Source of the DNA: Chrysemys picta bellii
Taxonomy: Eukaryota; Chordata; Testudines; Emydidae
Direction: 5' to 3'
Assembly: GCF_011386835.1 (NCBI RefSeq)
Contig: NC_088792.1
Span: 110,704,421-110,768,420 of the forward strand
Length of the DNA stretch: 64,000 nucleotides
Within the stretch, counting starts at the first letter, position 1, and the number at the start of each line of letters is the position of its first letter. Below, piece after piece: positions 1 through 12,076 of this stretch. The position numbers were made by a program, and so were the translations under genes. The notes below the pieces were generated by a model. The model did not search any database, was not told the DNA's origin, and was given only the letters and a program-made list of their open reading frames with translations.

Positions 1-530
1 CATACCACAGACTCAAAGATTATAGCACTATGAATTTGGGGGTGGTGGGAATTGCCATAATACCATAACATTAGTCTGTGTCTTTGTGTGGCAAACAATG
101 AAAAATTCATTTTATAAAAGCAATAACTAGATATGGGCCAGAAGCAAGAAACGTTTATCTGATCTTCCTTTCTTTCCTCCTTCCTCCAAGAACCTCGCTG
201 CTTTGGATAAAATGGAGCCGAGATTCAAGCGACTCCTATTTTGCTTCTGCAAAACCAAAACCTGACTGATGAGGATTTACAAAAACAGAAACCCAGTTAC
301 CTCAGCCAATCTGTAGTAATAAGACACTTCAAGTAATTCTGGAAATATGTACAGGTATTTAGGCTGTAGTGCCATGCCCTGCAATGCAACTGTCTGATAT
401 GACCACACACCTTTTCAATCACCCTGCAGTGGCAGCTCCTGTTCTGTGAGTCTTGGCCTGGCTCTCTGCTCTGACCCATTGGCTCTTGCTACTCTCAGTA
501 TCATTTGATGCACACTTTCACTCACAAGTG
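1..530. other. no recognised feature
   Basis: AT-balanced unique-looking sequence. I see no exon, repeat family or RNA gene in it; the short open frames are of chance length. Confidence 0.5.
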
Positions 531-534
531 GGGC

Positions 535-800
535 CCTCCCCCCACATGATGCCCCACATCACCCCCTTCCTGGCCCTGCTTCCACTAGATGCAGGGCCTC
601 AGGATCTCCCACTCCTTCCCTAGGACTATCCCTCCTTCCCAATCACCTCAGTATCCCCCCTTCCCTTTCCCCCCACCAAGATCACCTTAGGATCCTTCCC
701 TCCCTCCAAACCATCTTTCCCCATCCTCCTGTCAGGATTCCTGCTTTCCTTGGGACTGTCCTCCCCCGCCACAATCATCTCAGAGTCTTCTTCCTGGACG
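535..800. repeat. degenerate pyrimidine-rich minisatellite
   Basis: C/T-rich sequence in which a motif like TCAGGATCCTTCCCT recurs roughly every 35-45 bases (for example near 600, 650, 690 and 735). A related stretch with the same motif lies at 16290-16640, so both may come from one old repeat family. C-rich DNA continues to about 1140 without clear periodicity. No coding signal is convincing: overlapping frames are open on both strands because of composition. Confidence 0.45.
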
Positions 801-1140
801 CTCATACTGTCCCCCTACACGTGGACCCTCCGCTCTGCTCCTCACCTGCACCATCTCCTCCTCTTGGGATCCCCACTGCGACAGCTCTCCCCCACTCATC
901 TGATGGGGCTCCCTCAACACCATGGCCCGCCAGACATGGCAGAGCTCTCCACAATTGGCACTTTTCAAATTTCTACCTTCCCAGGAAGGGCTGCTCAGGA
1001 AGGAGCCAGGAGCTAGTGCCACCTGCTGGGACTGAGAAATCTAACTCCACCGGCCGGGAATCCAGCATACCAGCAGGGGGCCATCTGTCCAGAATGCTCT
1101 GTCCCTTGTACTGCTGGATGCAGAGCTTCGCCTGCTAAGC

Positions 1141-2083
1141 TGGGCATACAGATAGGTGGTGGGGTGGGGTGGGATAACTCAGAAAATGACAAGGCATAGA
1201 CACATTTGGAGTTGCTGAGACACTTCTACCCCTACTCACCTGCTGCCTATGCACAGTGGTGCTTAAACTTTGCCTATACACAGACTGAGGTTGGTCTGTC
1301 ACAATGTGCTACTGAGGTCTTCTTTTAGCAGGGAACTAGAGTGTTGACCTCAGTCCCAAAGTTAACTAGCAGAGGAGAAAGGGCTGTGAGTGATTAGGGG
1401 TTGGTGTGATCTCATACAATTACTGATAGGACCAGAGATAAAGAAAAAAAAAGAAATTTTCATAGACAATATCCTCACCACAAAGTCAAAAACACTGACT
1501 CAGGTCTTATCGTTAACATTAAAGATATGGTTGTCATGCACACTAGTTTCAAGCATGATTAAAAATAGCTGTAAATAGTAATACATTTTACTAAAAATAC
1601 AGGCAGTACCTTTTGCTTCCAAATTTCAAATGTTACCCACCAACATGCTGATGGAACCTTTTTGGATTACCCTGTACTATAACCATTAATATAGGAACAA
1701 TAATGTTTGCGAAAATCTTCCACCTTCTCTAGAAATTAAAAACCAGCTAAGTAAGCCTGTAGCCTCCTAAGACTGACCATCCTTTCATTTGTTTCTCCAT
1801 TAATTACAGACATTTTCAATGTCAAACAAATTATTGGCTTAAAAATAATTGACCCTGGGGAAGGAAGGGAAGCAAAACAAATCAATGGCAATGGACATTT
1901 TCATTCAGTCCAACCCCAAAGCAATAAAAAAAGAATTAATATTGGCACGCTCTCACACCCTCCCTTGCCTTATATTAGCTCACTTCAACCTTATTAATGG
2001 AAGATAAAGCCTGAAGCTTTGTTTACATAGCAAAAGAAGTAACGATGACATTAACAGCAAAGAAACCAATATGTCTGGGAATG
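1141..2083. other. no recognised feature
   Basis: Unique-looking AT-rich sequence with short homopolymer runs. Nothing assignable. Confidence 0.45.
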
Positions 2084-2127
2084 TGTGATGGGGCGGCTGC
2101 CCCACACTGGTATATAAGGGGTTAAAG
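2084..2127 (+). mobile_element. LTR 5' stub
   Basis: Begins TGTGATGGGGCGGC..CCCCACACT, closely like the start of the LTR at 25335, and carries a TATA-like TATATAAG shortly after. The rest of the LTR is missing; a hAT-like end starts immediately after it. Confidence 0.35.
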
Positions 2128-2280
2128 CAGAGGTGGGTAAACTAGAGCCCGCGGGCCACATCCGGCCACAGGACCTTCCTGCCCAGCTCCTGAGCTCCTG
2201 CCCCAGGAGGCTAGCCCCCGGCCCCTCCCCTGCTGTTCCCCCTCCCCGCAGCCTCAGCTCGCTCCGCTGCCGGCGCAATG
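2128..2280 (+). mobile_element. hAT MITE, one end only
   Basis: Starts with the hAT-type terminus CAGAGGTGGGTAAAC followed by a GC-rich block with GCCCGCGGGCC, as in the intact element at 47907. No matching right-hand inverted repeat is visible, so the copy is truncated near the GC-rich end. Confidence 0.5.
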
Positions 2281-3580
2281 CTACTATTAATCCCATGTAT
2301 TCACTGAAAAGGATTCAAATATACATATATGTTTAGAGGCTATCCTGTAATGTTCTGGCAAGTGTATATGTGTATCCCTGCTTCCTTGAAGAACAGAATC
2401 GCTCATCTTCAGTATATATCAATTTTAACTCACTTTCAAATTAACCTGCAACTCTTTCTTTGAGCCATACACAAATGGGATAATCTACCCACCTATTTGC
2501 AACTTTTGTTCACCATTTGAGGTACATTACCTTCCTAAAGTTCACTTCCAACTTGAGTTGTGTGTATGAATAGCAAAATCTTTAACTAAAGCTCCCTGCA
2601 ACTTCTCCACTGTTACCTATGGTAGGTCAGACGTGTTACCAGTCAGGGACATGTGTGTGTTAGACTTCAGATTGGGTGGAGATTTTGGATGCAGAGGCCG
2701 TTCTATCTACTTGCAGATGAGGCAGCTACCTGGGGCAGCAGATTTCTGAGGACAGCAGATTTGGGTGGCAGGGAATAAGACTGATGGAGTCACCTGAGGA
2801 AGGGGATGACCACCAGCCAGGGTTGTGAGGAGCAGGAAGCAGCCCGAGTTAGGGTCCCAGAGAAGTGCTCCAGGCCCTTGCCCAGCCACCCCCGTGCAGG
2901 TAAGATTGTGGCTGCAGTTCAGGCACTTCGGCTCAGGGCTGTTCCTGGCAGCACTGCCAGGGCTTCAGCCATAAGCAGAACAACCCATCTGTCTCCATAT
3001 CAGTGCCCAGCTTGAATCTGCCACTCTATGCCTGGTCCCCCCGGGGCCTGCTGCCTGGGAAGGCACCTGGCCATCACTGCTACTTGGACTTGCATTGTGG
3101 CCAGCAATGAGGAGCTCATCTGGAAAGATGCTGGGGGGTGGGACTGTGAGTACAAAGATTGCTGGGGGCCAGACAGAATTTGGGTGTGCAATGGGGAGTC
3201 CAGGAATGGGTTGGAGGTACTTAGTGCAGGCATCTGGACAGAGGGTTCATAGGTCTTTTTGTGGTTGAGCTGACCATCTCCAAGGGAAGGGGTCACAGTC
3301 ACTGGTCCCAGAGGTGAAGGATGAGGATGCCGAGGAAGGTTGTGTGGGCATGGATAGGGAGCCAATCCCTGGTCACAGGGGATGAAGGGGACTGGACGAG
3401 GATTGTGATGGGGAGTGGGTCCTTGCCATGACCTTTTAAGGGGTTAGGATGCAGGGAGCAGTACACAGATTGGCTTGAGGGGACTCTGGCCGCACCCTCA
3501 ATCTGACTATAGTATTTAATAATCCCTTTCTTTTATACATTATCTTGCTTGATACATCTTCCAGTGTCATGTAAACCTAC
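2281..3580. other. no recognised feature
   Basis: 2330-2690 is AT-rich. 2700-3480 is GC-richer, with several short overlapping frames on both strands that show no family resemblance. No repeat assignable. Confidence 0.4.
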
Positions 3581-4324
3581 TGTAACGGCATGGCACCCAC
3601 TTCTCATAAACATCCCTTCTAGTCAGGTGCATCTGCAGTCTTTAAACACTGCCAGCCCTGGTACCAAGCCATACACCCAGGCCTTCTTGGAGGCATGATT
3701 TTGCCCTCTCTGGGTCCTTCTGACCCCAGCTCTCCAGGTGGGCCACTAAGTAGTTCAGATCCCTTTTTGGGGGGTTATCACTGTCCAATTGTAGACCACT
3801 TCCCTAGTGACCTATGGGAGGGGACCCAGGCCCACTCCCTACTCTGGGTCCCAGTCCAGGGATCCTAAAAAGAGCAGCCATGCACTGCCACACCCTTTAA
3901 CAAAACTGCCTTTAGTTCCCTGGGCCATTTCCCCATTGCCCCAGCCTTCACCAATGCTTCAACCTTAGCTCAGGGCTCTTCTGTGTTCAGGCCCAGCAGC
4001 CAGCCAGTAGTTCTTTGTCTCTCCTTCAGCCCCTGCCAGCACTGAGCTGTCCATACTGCAGTTCTCTTTGGCCAGACAAGAAAACCATCTGCACTTCTCC
4101 AACTCCAGCAAGGAACTGATTGTAGACTGCCCTGCTGCTCCATTTTTATATGGCCCTCCTGGGCCCTGATTGGGTGCACCCTACAGCCTTCTGATTGGCT
4201 GCTTCCCCTGCAGCCACTCTAGGCTGCTTGGAGGACTCCTCTACTGCTGTTTTCCCTGGGACAAGTGTGGCAAGACCCTGAGGCCTCCAGCAGGGGACCT
4301 CTGGTCCTAGTCCACCCCGTCACA
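3581..4324 (-). mobile_element. ERV solo LTR, 744 bp
   Basis: Starts TGTAACGGCA and ends GTCACA, the TG..CA form of retroviral LTRs, and is flanked by a perfect 5-bp target-site duplication CCTAC (3576-3580 and 4325-4329). On the minus strand two CCAAT boxes (4194-4198, 4169-4173) precede a TATA-like ATATAAAAAT (4151-4142), which sets the orientation. No internal retroviral sequence lies beside it, so it is a solo LTR left by recombination between two LTRs. Confidence 0.85.
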
Positions 4325-4484
4325 CCTACTTATCTATTTATCTGTATATCATGGAGTTTGATACTGTCATCCACCACACTAGTAACTGAGCACCTTCCAC
4401 ATAAAATCAATAGCAAAGTCCCTAGCCTTATGATGTTAAGTAGCTGGTTGAGATGAGGGTGGGGTTGAATTGTTAGTGTCACTC

Positions 4485-5225
4485 ATGGTGAAAAGGCTTT
4501 CTGAAAGGAAGATTTTTGCAATGTTTCCTAAAGCTAGTCAGACTCTGGAGGCACCTGATCTCCTCTGGAAGACTGTTACATACCCAGCTCCCCTTGACAG
4601 AGAATGCTTTCTGCTCTCACATGCATCATCCTGGCCATTGTGAGTTACAGTATCACAGAGGATAGTAGTTCATAGATTAAATTTTGATCTTTGATAGAGT
4701 TGGGGCCTGAACCCTTAATAGCTTAGAAAATTAAGGCCAAGGCCTTAAATTAGCATCAGATGCTGCCTGGGAGCCAGTGGAAGGACTTGAGCACAAGCCT
4801 GATGTGCTCATGGCAGCCTGAGCCATAGAGAGGCAGCCACATTCTGTACCAGCTGGATCCTGTACATTGTCTTCACATTCAGCTTCAGATACAATGAATT
4901 ACAGTAATTCAGCCTGCAGGTGACTAATGTGTGGATTACTGGGGTCAGGTCCTTCATTTCCTAGCAAGCTGGAGGAGAAAGAAAGCATTTTTGGAAACTG
5001 ATGCTACCTGGTCATCCAAGCTTCATGAGGAGTGATACAGGACCCTGAGGTTCCACATAATTTTGATGAATGGGAGGTGGGGGCTGTCTGCCTTCACTGG
5101 AAGGTGGAGACAATGTCTTCACAAGCTTCTTGATACATTTCCCTTTTCCAACCATTATAACTACCTAGAGAAGCATTGACAGATACACTCTGCACACTTG
5201 TCACTGACAGGGGCCTAGGGACATT
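4485..5225 (-). mobile_element. L2-like LINE relic (ORF2 C-terminal part)
   Basis: Read on the minus strand, broken frames show the pattern of the reverse-transcriptase C-terminal half of L2-type LINEs: SLDDQVASVSKNAFF, then LNYCNSLYLKLNVKTMYRIQ and LVQNVAA, then a degraded LHWLP-like block. It aligns by eye with a second relic at 14945-15720. Stops and frameshifts are frequent, so it is old and dead. L2 versus another CR1-clade LINE is not settled. Confidence 0.6.
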
Positions 5226-5775
5226 ATTCTTTAGCTTCCAGAATGGACATTTCTTGTGCCTAGTTAACTAATTATATTATGTTTTGTTCTTCAATAGTAT
5301 CATCTTATTTGATTACACGTAAATGACTGTCCACCTTTCAGCTGTACTGGGGGAAAAAACACCTCACAGTTTATATAAGAGGCAAAAAAGGCTATTATGA
5401 TTTTGTGAGAGCAAACCCTTAATATCATTTTTATTAAATTATTGTATTTTCTTTCTCTTTTTTGTCTTGAGTTACAGTTTTACTGAGAAAGCAATGGTTT
5501 TTCCATTCTGTATAAGAAAAAAACATCTCAGCATTCCTATCTTTTCCTACCTTGAGGGCACAATTTCAGTATTTCATAAAATATATTGATTTATCACAAG
5601 CAAAACTTTACCCTGGGATCATGAACAAGTTATCTTTTATTTAGATCAGAGAGGCATTTCACTTTCTGGACAGTTTGAAGGTTTCCAACTTATGGAACTA
5701 GGAACATTTCACCACTGAGCAAACTAATGAATTTATCCTTATATTCATGAAATGCAAATTAATACTTCTACAAAG
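5226..5775. other. no recognised feature
   Basis: AT-rich unique-looking sequence. Confidence 0.4.
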
Positions 5776-6231
5776 AGCTGGGGTAAAATTTTCAAAAGTG
5801 ACTTAAACACTTAGGAGGGTAAGACCCAGATTTATAAAGGTATTTTGGTGTTGCTCTGCTCAGGGTTGCAATGCTGAACTGCCTTAGCAATCTAAGTCTT
5901 ATTGAAAGCCAATGGGATGTAAGAGCCTAAGTGCATGAGGCCATGTCTACACAGTGGCTTCTGCAATGCTGTAACTTCATAGCGTAGACAAAGATAGATG
6001 GGGTTTTACCATTAGTGTAGGAACTTCATCTCCTTGAGCAATGGCAACTACTTTAACAGAAGCATTCTTCCATCAGCCTAGCTGTGTCCACACTGTGAGT
6101 TAGGGTAGCATAAATAGGACACCCAGGGATGTGGATTTTTCACACCCCAAGTGCCATAACAATGCAGACTTCAGTCTAAAGTGCTGACCAGGCCTAAGTC
6201 ACTTTTGAAAACGGGACTTAGACACTTAAGT
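5776..6231. repeat. palindromic MITE-like repeat with inner insertion
   Basis: The outer arms share the theme ATTTTCAAAAGTGACTTAAA (near 5786) and its inverse CACTTTTGAAAACGGGACTTAG (near 6200). Between them about 5937-6194 forms a second unit, opening AGGCCATGTCTACAC and closing near GCTGACCAGGCCT, which are imperfect inverted repeats. I read this as one palindromic MITE invaded by another. Boundaries are approximate. Confidence 0.45.
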
Positions 6232-6437
6232 CAGTGTTTCCCAAACTTGGGGCCAGTACGGCCAGTACGTCCTTCCACCCGTGCCACTTCCAGCAGCTCC
6301 CATTGGCCTGGAGCAGTGAACCGCGGCCAGTGGGAGCCGCGATCGGCCAGACCTACGGACGCAGCAGGTACAGAAACTGGCCCCACCCACCAGGGGCTTT
6401 CCCTACACAAGCAGAGTCCCAAGTTTGGGAAACACTG
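6232..6437 (+). mobile_element. non-autonomous hAT element, 206 bp
   Basis: Near-perfect terminal inverted repeats: CAGTGTTTCCCAAACTTGGG at the left and the same on the reverse strand at the right. Flanked by an 8-bp target-site duplication with one mismatch (ACTTAAGT 6224-6231, GCTTAAGT 6438-6445), the hAT signature. The interior carries a GC-rich inverted-repeat module with CCCATTGGCC that recurs in other elements of this window. No coding capacity. Confidence 0.88.
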
Positions 6438-6450
6438 GCTTAAGTCATTG

Positions 6451-7015
6451 AGGCATTTTTTTGACATTTTATCCATGGTCCACCCCAAATACACCATCTT
6501 GAATTTCTTGTCTTTTTTCTACTGATAACTCTAAAAATCATATCCAGCTATCCAAAAAGCATAGAACAATATTTCTGTGTTTTTTCTTATAATCTAAAAG
6601 AACCTCTAGGCACTCTTATCTTCCTATGTTGGTGCTTTCATCAAATGCAAGTAGAGTTATTTACTGCCTTTATATTTTTATTTTTGTTGCTGGAAGGAAA
6701 AAAAAAACAAGCATCCCCAGCACTTTGACCTCTCCTGGGTTTTGTCAAAAGGGAGAAAATGTTACAGAAAGAATGAAAGGTAGAGAATTCTGCTTTAAAT
6801 ATTCTAAGGCATCAGCATCTTTCCACAAATTGAACACCACTTTCCACACGGTACTGGGGAATCTTTGAAGACACAGAATTTTTTTCCCCAATAGTCAGCC
6901 ACTTGCTTTATAACAGATTTATAGCTGTTCAAATAATGCAATGTCATCTACAGACAATAAAGCCTAAGATTGTAAAAAGGTATGTGATTAATTATAATAC
7001 CAGGCTCTTACTCAA
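6451..7015. other. no recognised feature
   Basis: AT-rich unique-looking sequence; an 80-codon frame at 6626-6868 has no recognisable content. Confidence 0.4.
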
Positions 7016-7390
7016 CAATGAGCCTCTATCAATGTGTGTGAGATAGGCCAAGGTAGGGAGCAGTCCAGCACAGTTGTCAAGTGTGTGCAGGTTTTCAGGT
7101 AGCCAGCAGATCAATCCATATCAGACACAGTCCAGAACAACAGTCAGTTCTCGCTAGGATCAGCAGCCAGAAGATCCAATCCAAGAAGCCAGGTCCGTGG
7201 GTGGCGAGGCAAGGCAGCACAGCAAAGCAATCTTGGTAGCAACCAGGAGGCACAGGTTTGTTGCTCAGACAACTTCCTCTTCCTGTTGGGGCCTTTATAT
7301 ACATCAGGTACCCAATGAGAGTGCTGCCTGTCCATCTAATCAAGGCCAGGAGTATGGCTACCATGGGCCTTAAGACTAAGGCTCTTGGTT
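7016..7390 (-). mobile_element. LTR-like promoter segment
   Basis: On the minus strand a good TATA box (ATATAAAGGC, 7300-7291) lies upstream of a CT-rich transcribed-type region full of short CTGG/GGATT words, a layout common in vertebrate retrotransposon LTRs. I cannot find a TG..CA pair with a duplication, so the ends are not defined and the class is a guess. Confidence 0.35.
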
Positions 7391-8530
7391 AGTGGTGCCA
7401 GTTCAGTGCATTGTCATCTTGCAGCAGCTAAGGATGCTACCTAAGCACCTGGGGTCCTGACTATGTGTATACATACCGTACATCATCTGTTTTTAGTTTA
7501 TTTAGCAAGATAAGACCATGCGTCTAAATAAGTCCATTGAAACATTTATTAAATATCTACATATAAACAAGAATACATAAAGTAATTAATCTCATATTTC
7601 ATGCATTCAGTTATTTGGTGGGAATTAATTTAAAAGATGCCATCCATACAATTTTAAAGAGTGATTCAGGCCCATTTCTAAAAGGCTGATTCAACTTTCA
7701 TTAAAGTAAATGGAAAGATTCAGTTGGAGTTGGATCGAGCACTTAAAAGCATATGGCCAAATTCTGAGTGGTTTACTGGGTCTGACCCAGCATCATTGAA
7801 GGCAATGGAATGACACTCCCATTGACTTCAAGAGGCTTTGGATCTGGCCTGTAGTGAGGAAGATACTATAGCTCAGATGTGGTACTTTTGCTTGTTGTTC
7901 TTATGCGCAGCTACATGAAAGAGAGATGTTTTGGCGTAGGTGATCACTAGAAGATCCAAGAATCACTGTACAACAATGTTTTTTTGTTTTGTTTTTTTAT
8001 ATTACACAAACCAGCAACTTCCTGTTGCCTAAACTGATTGAAGCATATGCAATAAACTAGACACCAATTGTCCCATGTGTAAAATAGAAATAATCAGTTC
8101 AGTATGCAAGTACAATTTAAAAACAATTAGTGACACAAAATGTATCCCTCTCCCTCTACTTATTTTCATCCATCCAATATACAGTACGTATTGATAAATA
8201 ATGTTTCAGTTTACTTTCCCTGTATATCAAGTTCTTCCAATCTAGTCTGTTCCAGTCCCATTTTAACCTAAGACTGTTGTGGGGGAAAGGCTCTCTGGGA
8301 CATTTACACCCAAGGAGGGGAAGATGTGGGACTACATATGGACCATGTACAGAAGCTGTAGCTTTCATTTGCATATCAATTGATTGGCATGCTCACACAG
8401 CTTAATTCCTCACCTGCAGTGAACACTATGGGAGCAGTATACTTTGAGTCATGACATGAAAAGTTAAATACAGAAATCAATCCAGTGTCAAAGTGTTTTA
8501 ATAACTAATACAAAATGTAAGCAACATTAC
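7391..8530. other. mostly unrecognised; one dispersed palindromic motif
   Basis: 7690-7862 holds the motif CCCATTGACTTCA with inverse copies, part of a dispersed palindromic theme seen several times in the window. The rest is unique-looking. Confidence 0.35.
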
Positions 8531-8534
8531 TACT

Positions 8535-8768
8535 GAGAAGCACTGTAGTTTAATAGATAGGGCACTGGGAATGCTGGAGTCCTCGTCCAGTCTGTGCTGC
8601 TAACCTGCTGTGTGATCTCGGACAATTCAGACCCCTCTATTCCCACTCCTATGCATTGTCTGCTTAGATTTCAAGCTTTGTGACAAAGACCATCTATTTA
8701 TTATGTGTTTGTATGGTGCCTAGCACAATTGGGTCTCTATTGTATAATACCAGAAATAAAATGATTCA
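8535..8768 (+). repeat. MIR SINE relic
   Basis: tRNA-derived start (AATAGATAGGGCACTGGGAA), core TGTGTGATCTCGGACAATTCA and tail with GGTGCCTAGCACAATTGGG match the general MIR (CORE-SINE) layout. Highly diverged. Confidence 0.6.
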
Positions 8769-9610
8769 AGCTCTTGAACAAATGCAATAGAAGTAGTTGT
8801 ATTAATTATTTGTTCCTTAAAATTGTAGCACTTCATAATACCTGCAAAAGTAATAGAGGAAAATCAGTAATGGCTCAATCTGTGCATTACTTTAAAAAGT
8901 AGGATGGTCCAAAATAGCTTCACAATACAGTCAAATCAAATATTATGGAACATTCCCCTTACATGAGTTGGGGTCCACCCATGAAACTTCCCAGATTTTT
9001 TTCCCACAGCTTCATGGTTTATTTATTGCCTTTTATGCTAGTAGCAGCACGTTGCTTGGTCACTGCTTTTGGTGAATGATTTAATCTGTGAATATGACCT
9101 TGCTGGACATACCTCAAAACTCTATCAATTTCTTAGTTTATTTCACAGTTTTCTTCTTCTTGGTGTATCTGAGCATAGGACAGTGTCTTTTACAGAAAAG
9201 AGAAACATCATATTCTTTCTTATTCATTACCATGCTGATTTGTCCATACATCTTTTTCTTTTTCATATTGACAAGGCTTCCTTGTGTACCTAGTGCTTTA
9301 TTACAAGTTTCTATTGTCTTTTCTTGTCAACAGTCAGCAATGAGGAGGTAGTGCTAAGCAGAAGTAAATAAGAAGTTGTATAAAGTACGTTAGAAGAAAA
9401 GCTTGCAGACACAGCTATGCAAAAGACAGCTCGATATAAATGAGAATGCCCTAACCAGTGCTTTAAGAGATGTGCAGGCAATTAAGCATTTTTCACATTT
9501 CACTGATTTATGGCCTGATTAGATGTGCAAATCTACCATGCCACAATTTTGCCTCAGAACTGAGTTGAGTCTTGCTTGTAAAGAAGAGATCAAACCCTAT
9601 CTTAACCATA
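8769..9610. other. no recognised feature
   Basis: AT-rich. Overlapping frames at 9069-9351 look like low-complexity hydrophobic chance frames. Confidence 0.4.
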
Positions 9611-9890
9611 CTCATAGATTCTTTGCTTTTAAGACCAGAAGGGACCTCCTGTATATCACAGGCCAAAGAATTTCACCTAATTACTACTGTATTGAGCCCA
9701 ATAACTTCTTGACAAAAAGAAATCTTCTGGAAAGCCATCCAGTCTTGATCTGAAGACAGCAATAGATGGAGAATCCACCATTGCCTTGGTAGTTTATTCC
9801 AATGGTTAATTACCCTCACTGTTAAAAATATATGCCTTATTTCTGATTTGAACTTGTTTGGCTTTAAATGATTCACATCCTATAGAATCA
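9611..9890 (-). mobile_element. CR1 LINE 3' end
   Basis: On the plus strand it reads CATAGATTCTTTGC.. AGACCAGAAGGGACCTCC, the reverse complement of the CR1 3' UTR and the end of ORF2. 5'-truncated as usual for CR1. Confidence 0.75.
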
Positions 9891-10520
9891 TAGTACAACT
9901 GTGAGATTTTGAAGACTGTGACATGATTCTATGGCATAGTTGAAGGACAATTTGAGCCTATCTACAAAGGCAAAACCAAGCCATGGATGGATATTAGCTA
10001 TTGGGATATGATATTTTGTAGTTGTTTTCTACTGCCTTAATTACACAAGCATAGTATTTCCTGGAACTGTGTAATTCCTTGTGTGCTAGGTTGTGTCTCT
10101 TAGGCAGAACCACATTGCCTCAGAAGAATCCCAGGAAGGCTATGGTCAGGATATGTTCCCTTGGAATACCTGTGCAAGCTGGTAAGGAGGCAAAGTTATG
10201 GCCATACCTGTTTTCGATCACTCCCACCCCTGAGAACAGAGAAATGCAATTGCTTGTGGCCTTGGAGGATACAAGGAAATTTTCTTGTGGTCATGCCAAC
10301 ATATCCTTATCTACTTAGCCAACGAACAATCTGGCCCTGTGAATGCCAGACAAACTGAGTCCCAGTAAGTAATTTTATATAAAAATATGCACAGTAAGCC
10401 ATTCTTAAAGTACATGCTACGGATTAACTATGATGACAGGGGTTTTATGCTGCTGTCCATCACCATAGTCTCAGAATTACTGAAATATGAAAATCAATGG
10501 CAAATTACTGAAGGAACTTA
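9891..10520. other. no recognised feature
   Basis: Unique-looking sequence between two CR1 copies. Confidence 0.4.
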
Positions 10521-11507
10521 GTCATAGGTCAGAAGGGACCATTATGATCATCTAGTCTGACCTGCACAATGCAGGCCACATAATCTCACCCACCCTCCTG
10601 TAATAAATCCCTAACCTATGTCTGAGCTATTACAGTCCTCAAATCATGGATTAAAGACTTCAAGGTGCAGAGAATCCTCCAGCAAGTGACCCATGCCCCA
10701 TGCTGCAGAGGAAGGTGAAAACCCCCCAGGGCCTCTGCCAATCTGCCCTGGAGGAAAATTCCTGCCCGACCCCAAATATGGCGATCAGCTAAACCCTGAG
10801 CATGTGAGCAAAACTCACCAGCCAGCACCCAGGAAAGAATTCTCAGATCCCACCCCATCTAATGTCCCATCACAGGCCATTGGGCATATTTACTGTTAAT
10901 AGTCAAAGATCAATTAATTACCAAAATTAGGCTATCCCATCATACCATCCCCTCCATAAACTTATTAAGCTTAGTCTTGAAGCCAGATATGTCTTTTGCC
11001 CCCACTGCTCCCCTTGGAAGGCTGTTCCAGAACTTCACTCCTCTGATGGTTAGAAACCTTCGTCTAATTTCAAGTCTAGACTTCCTGATGGCCAGTTTAT
11101 AACCATTTGTTCTTGTGTCCACATTGGTACTGAGATTAAATTCCTCCTCTCCCTCTCTGGTATTTATTTCTCTGATATATTGTAGAGAGCATTCATATCT
11201 CCCCTCAGCCTCCTTTTGGTTAGGCTAAACAAGCCAAGCTCTATGAGTCTCCTTTCATAAGACAGGTTTTCCATTCCTCGCATCATCCTAGTAGCCCTTC
11301 TATGTACTGTTCCAGTTTGAATTCATCCTTCTTAAACATGGGAGACCAGAACTGCACACAGTATTCCAGATGAGGTCTCACCAGTGCATTGTATAATGGT
11401 ACTAACACCTTCTTATCGCTACCGGAATACCTCGTCAGATTCATCCCAAGACAGCATTAGCTTTTTTCATGGCCATATCACATTGGCAGCTCATAGTCAT
11501 CCGGTGA
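10521..11507 (-). mobile_element. CR1 LINE, end of ORF2 and 3' UTR
   Basis: The reverse complement of the CR1 3' end starts at TCATAGGTCAGAAGGGACCA. Read minus, the last part of ORF2 is recognisable at 11122-10940 (DTRTNGYKLAIRKSRLE, then FWNSLPRG), followed upstream by the post-RT region up to about 11507. It breaks there; an 81-bp piece at its upstream edge is repeated at 12077-12157, where CR1 sequence resumes. Confidence 0.8.
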
Positions 11508-12076
11508 CAGTTTTCACAGAGCACTCAAAACTAACCCTAGGGGAAATAAGACAACTCAGAAATAGATAAGCAATGGGATATAAGAGTAACCAGTTATAAA
11601 AATCTCACCATAAATGGAAGGAATCTTGCAGGAAAGTACAGTAATAGTTACTGTAACTTGCTGTTACTTATGTTTCACAACTAAATATTTATTGTACTTT
11701 GCAAGGCTTCCCCTTTACAGATGCAGGTAGAATAGCTTTCCCCTGTTTATACTTAATCCATTTGTAACCGATTTTCCTGGTAAGTATTCCACTGCCAGCA
11801 TTGGAAGCATCGAAGTCATGAGTACAAAGGATGTAACAATTACATTCATCTCCTTCGCTGATGGAAACTCTTCTCTTTCCTTCTGTTTGCTGCTTTGCAA
11901 TAGTCTATATCCGTACAGTTGGAGAGATATGCCCTTTCCCGCTACAAGTCATAAGAGAATAAAACTTAACATGTAATACTGCTGTGTACCTAATGGATAA
12001 ATATTATTGGAGTTAAGGACTATTTCAACTACTAACTTTGCTTTGCAAAACACATATAGGAACAAACTATATATAT
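11508..12076. other. non-CR1 segment between two CR1 parts
   Basis: 569 bp of AT-rich sequence without recognisable repeat, ending in a short (TA)n run. Flanked on both sides by an 81-bp CR1 piece (11427-11507 and 12077-12157) with 4 differences. Confidence 0.6.

Noticed and set aside
821..1138. 105-codon plus frame with overlapping frames on both strands
   Set aside because: C-rich low-complexity DNA; no family resemblance, no splice or promoter context.
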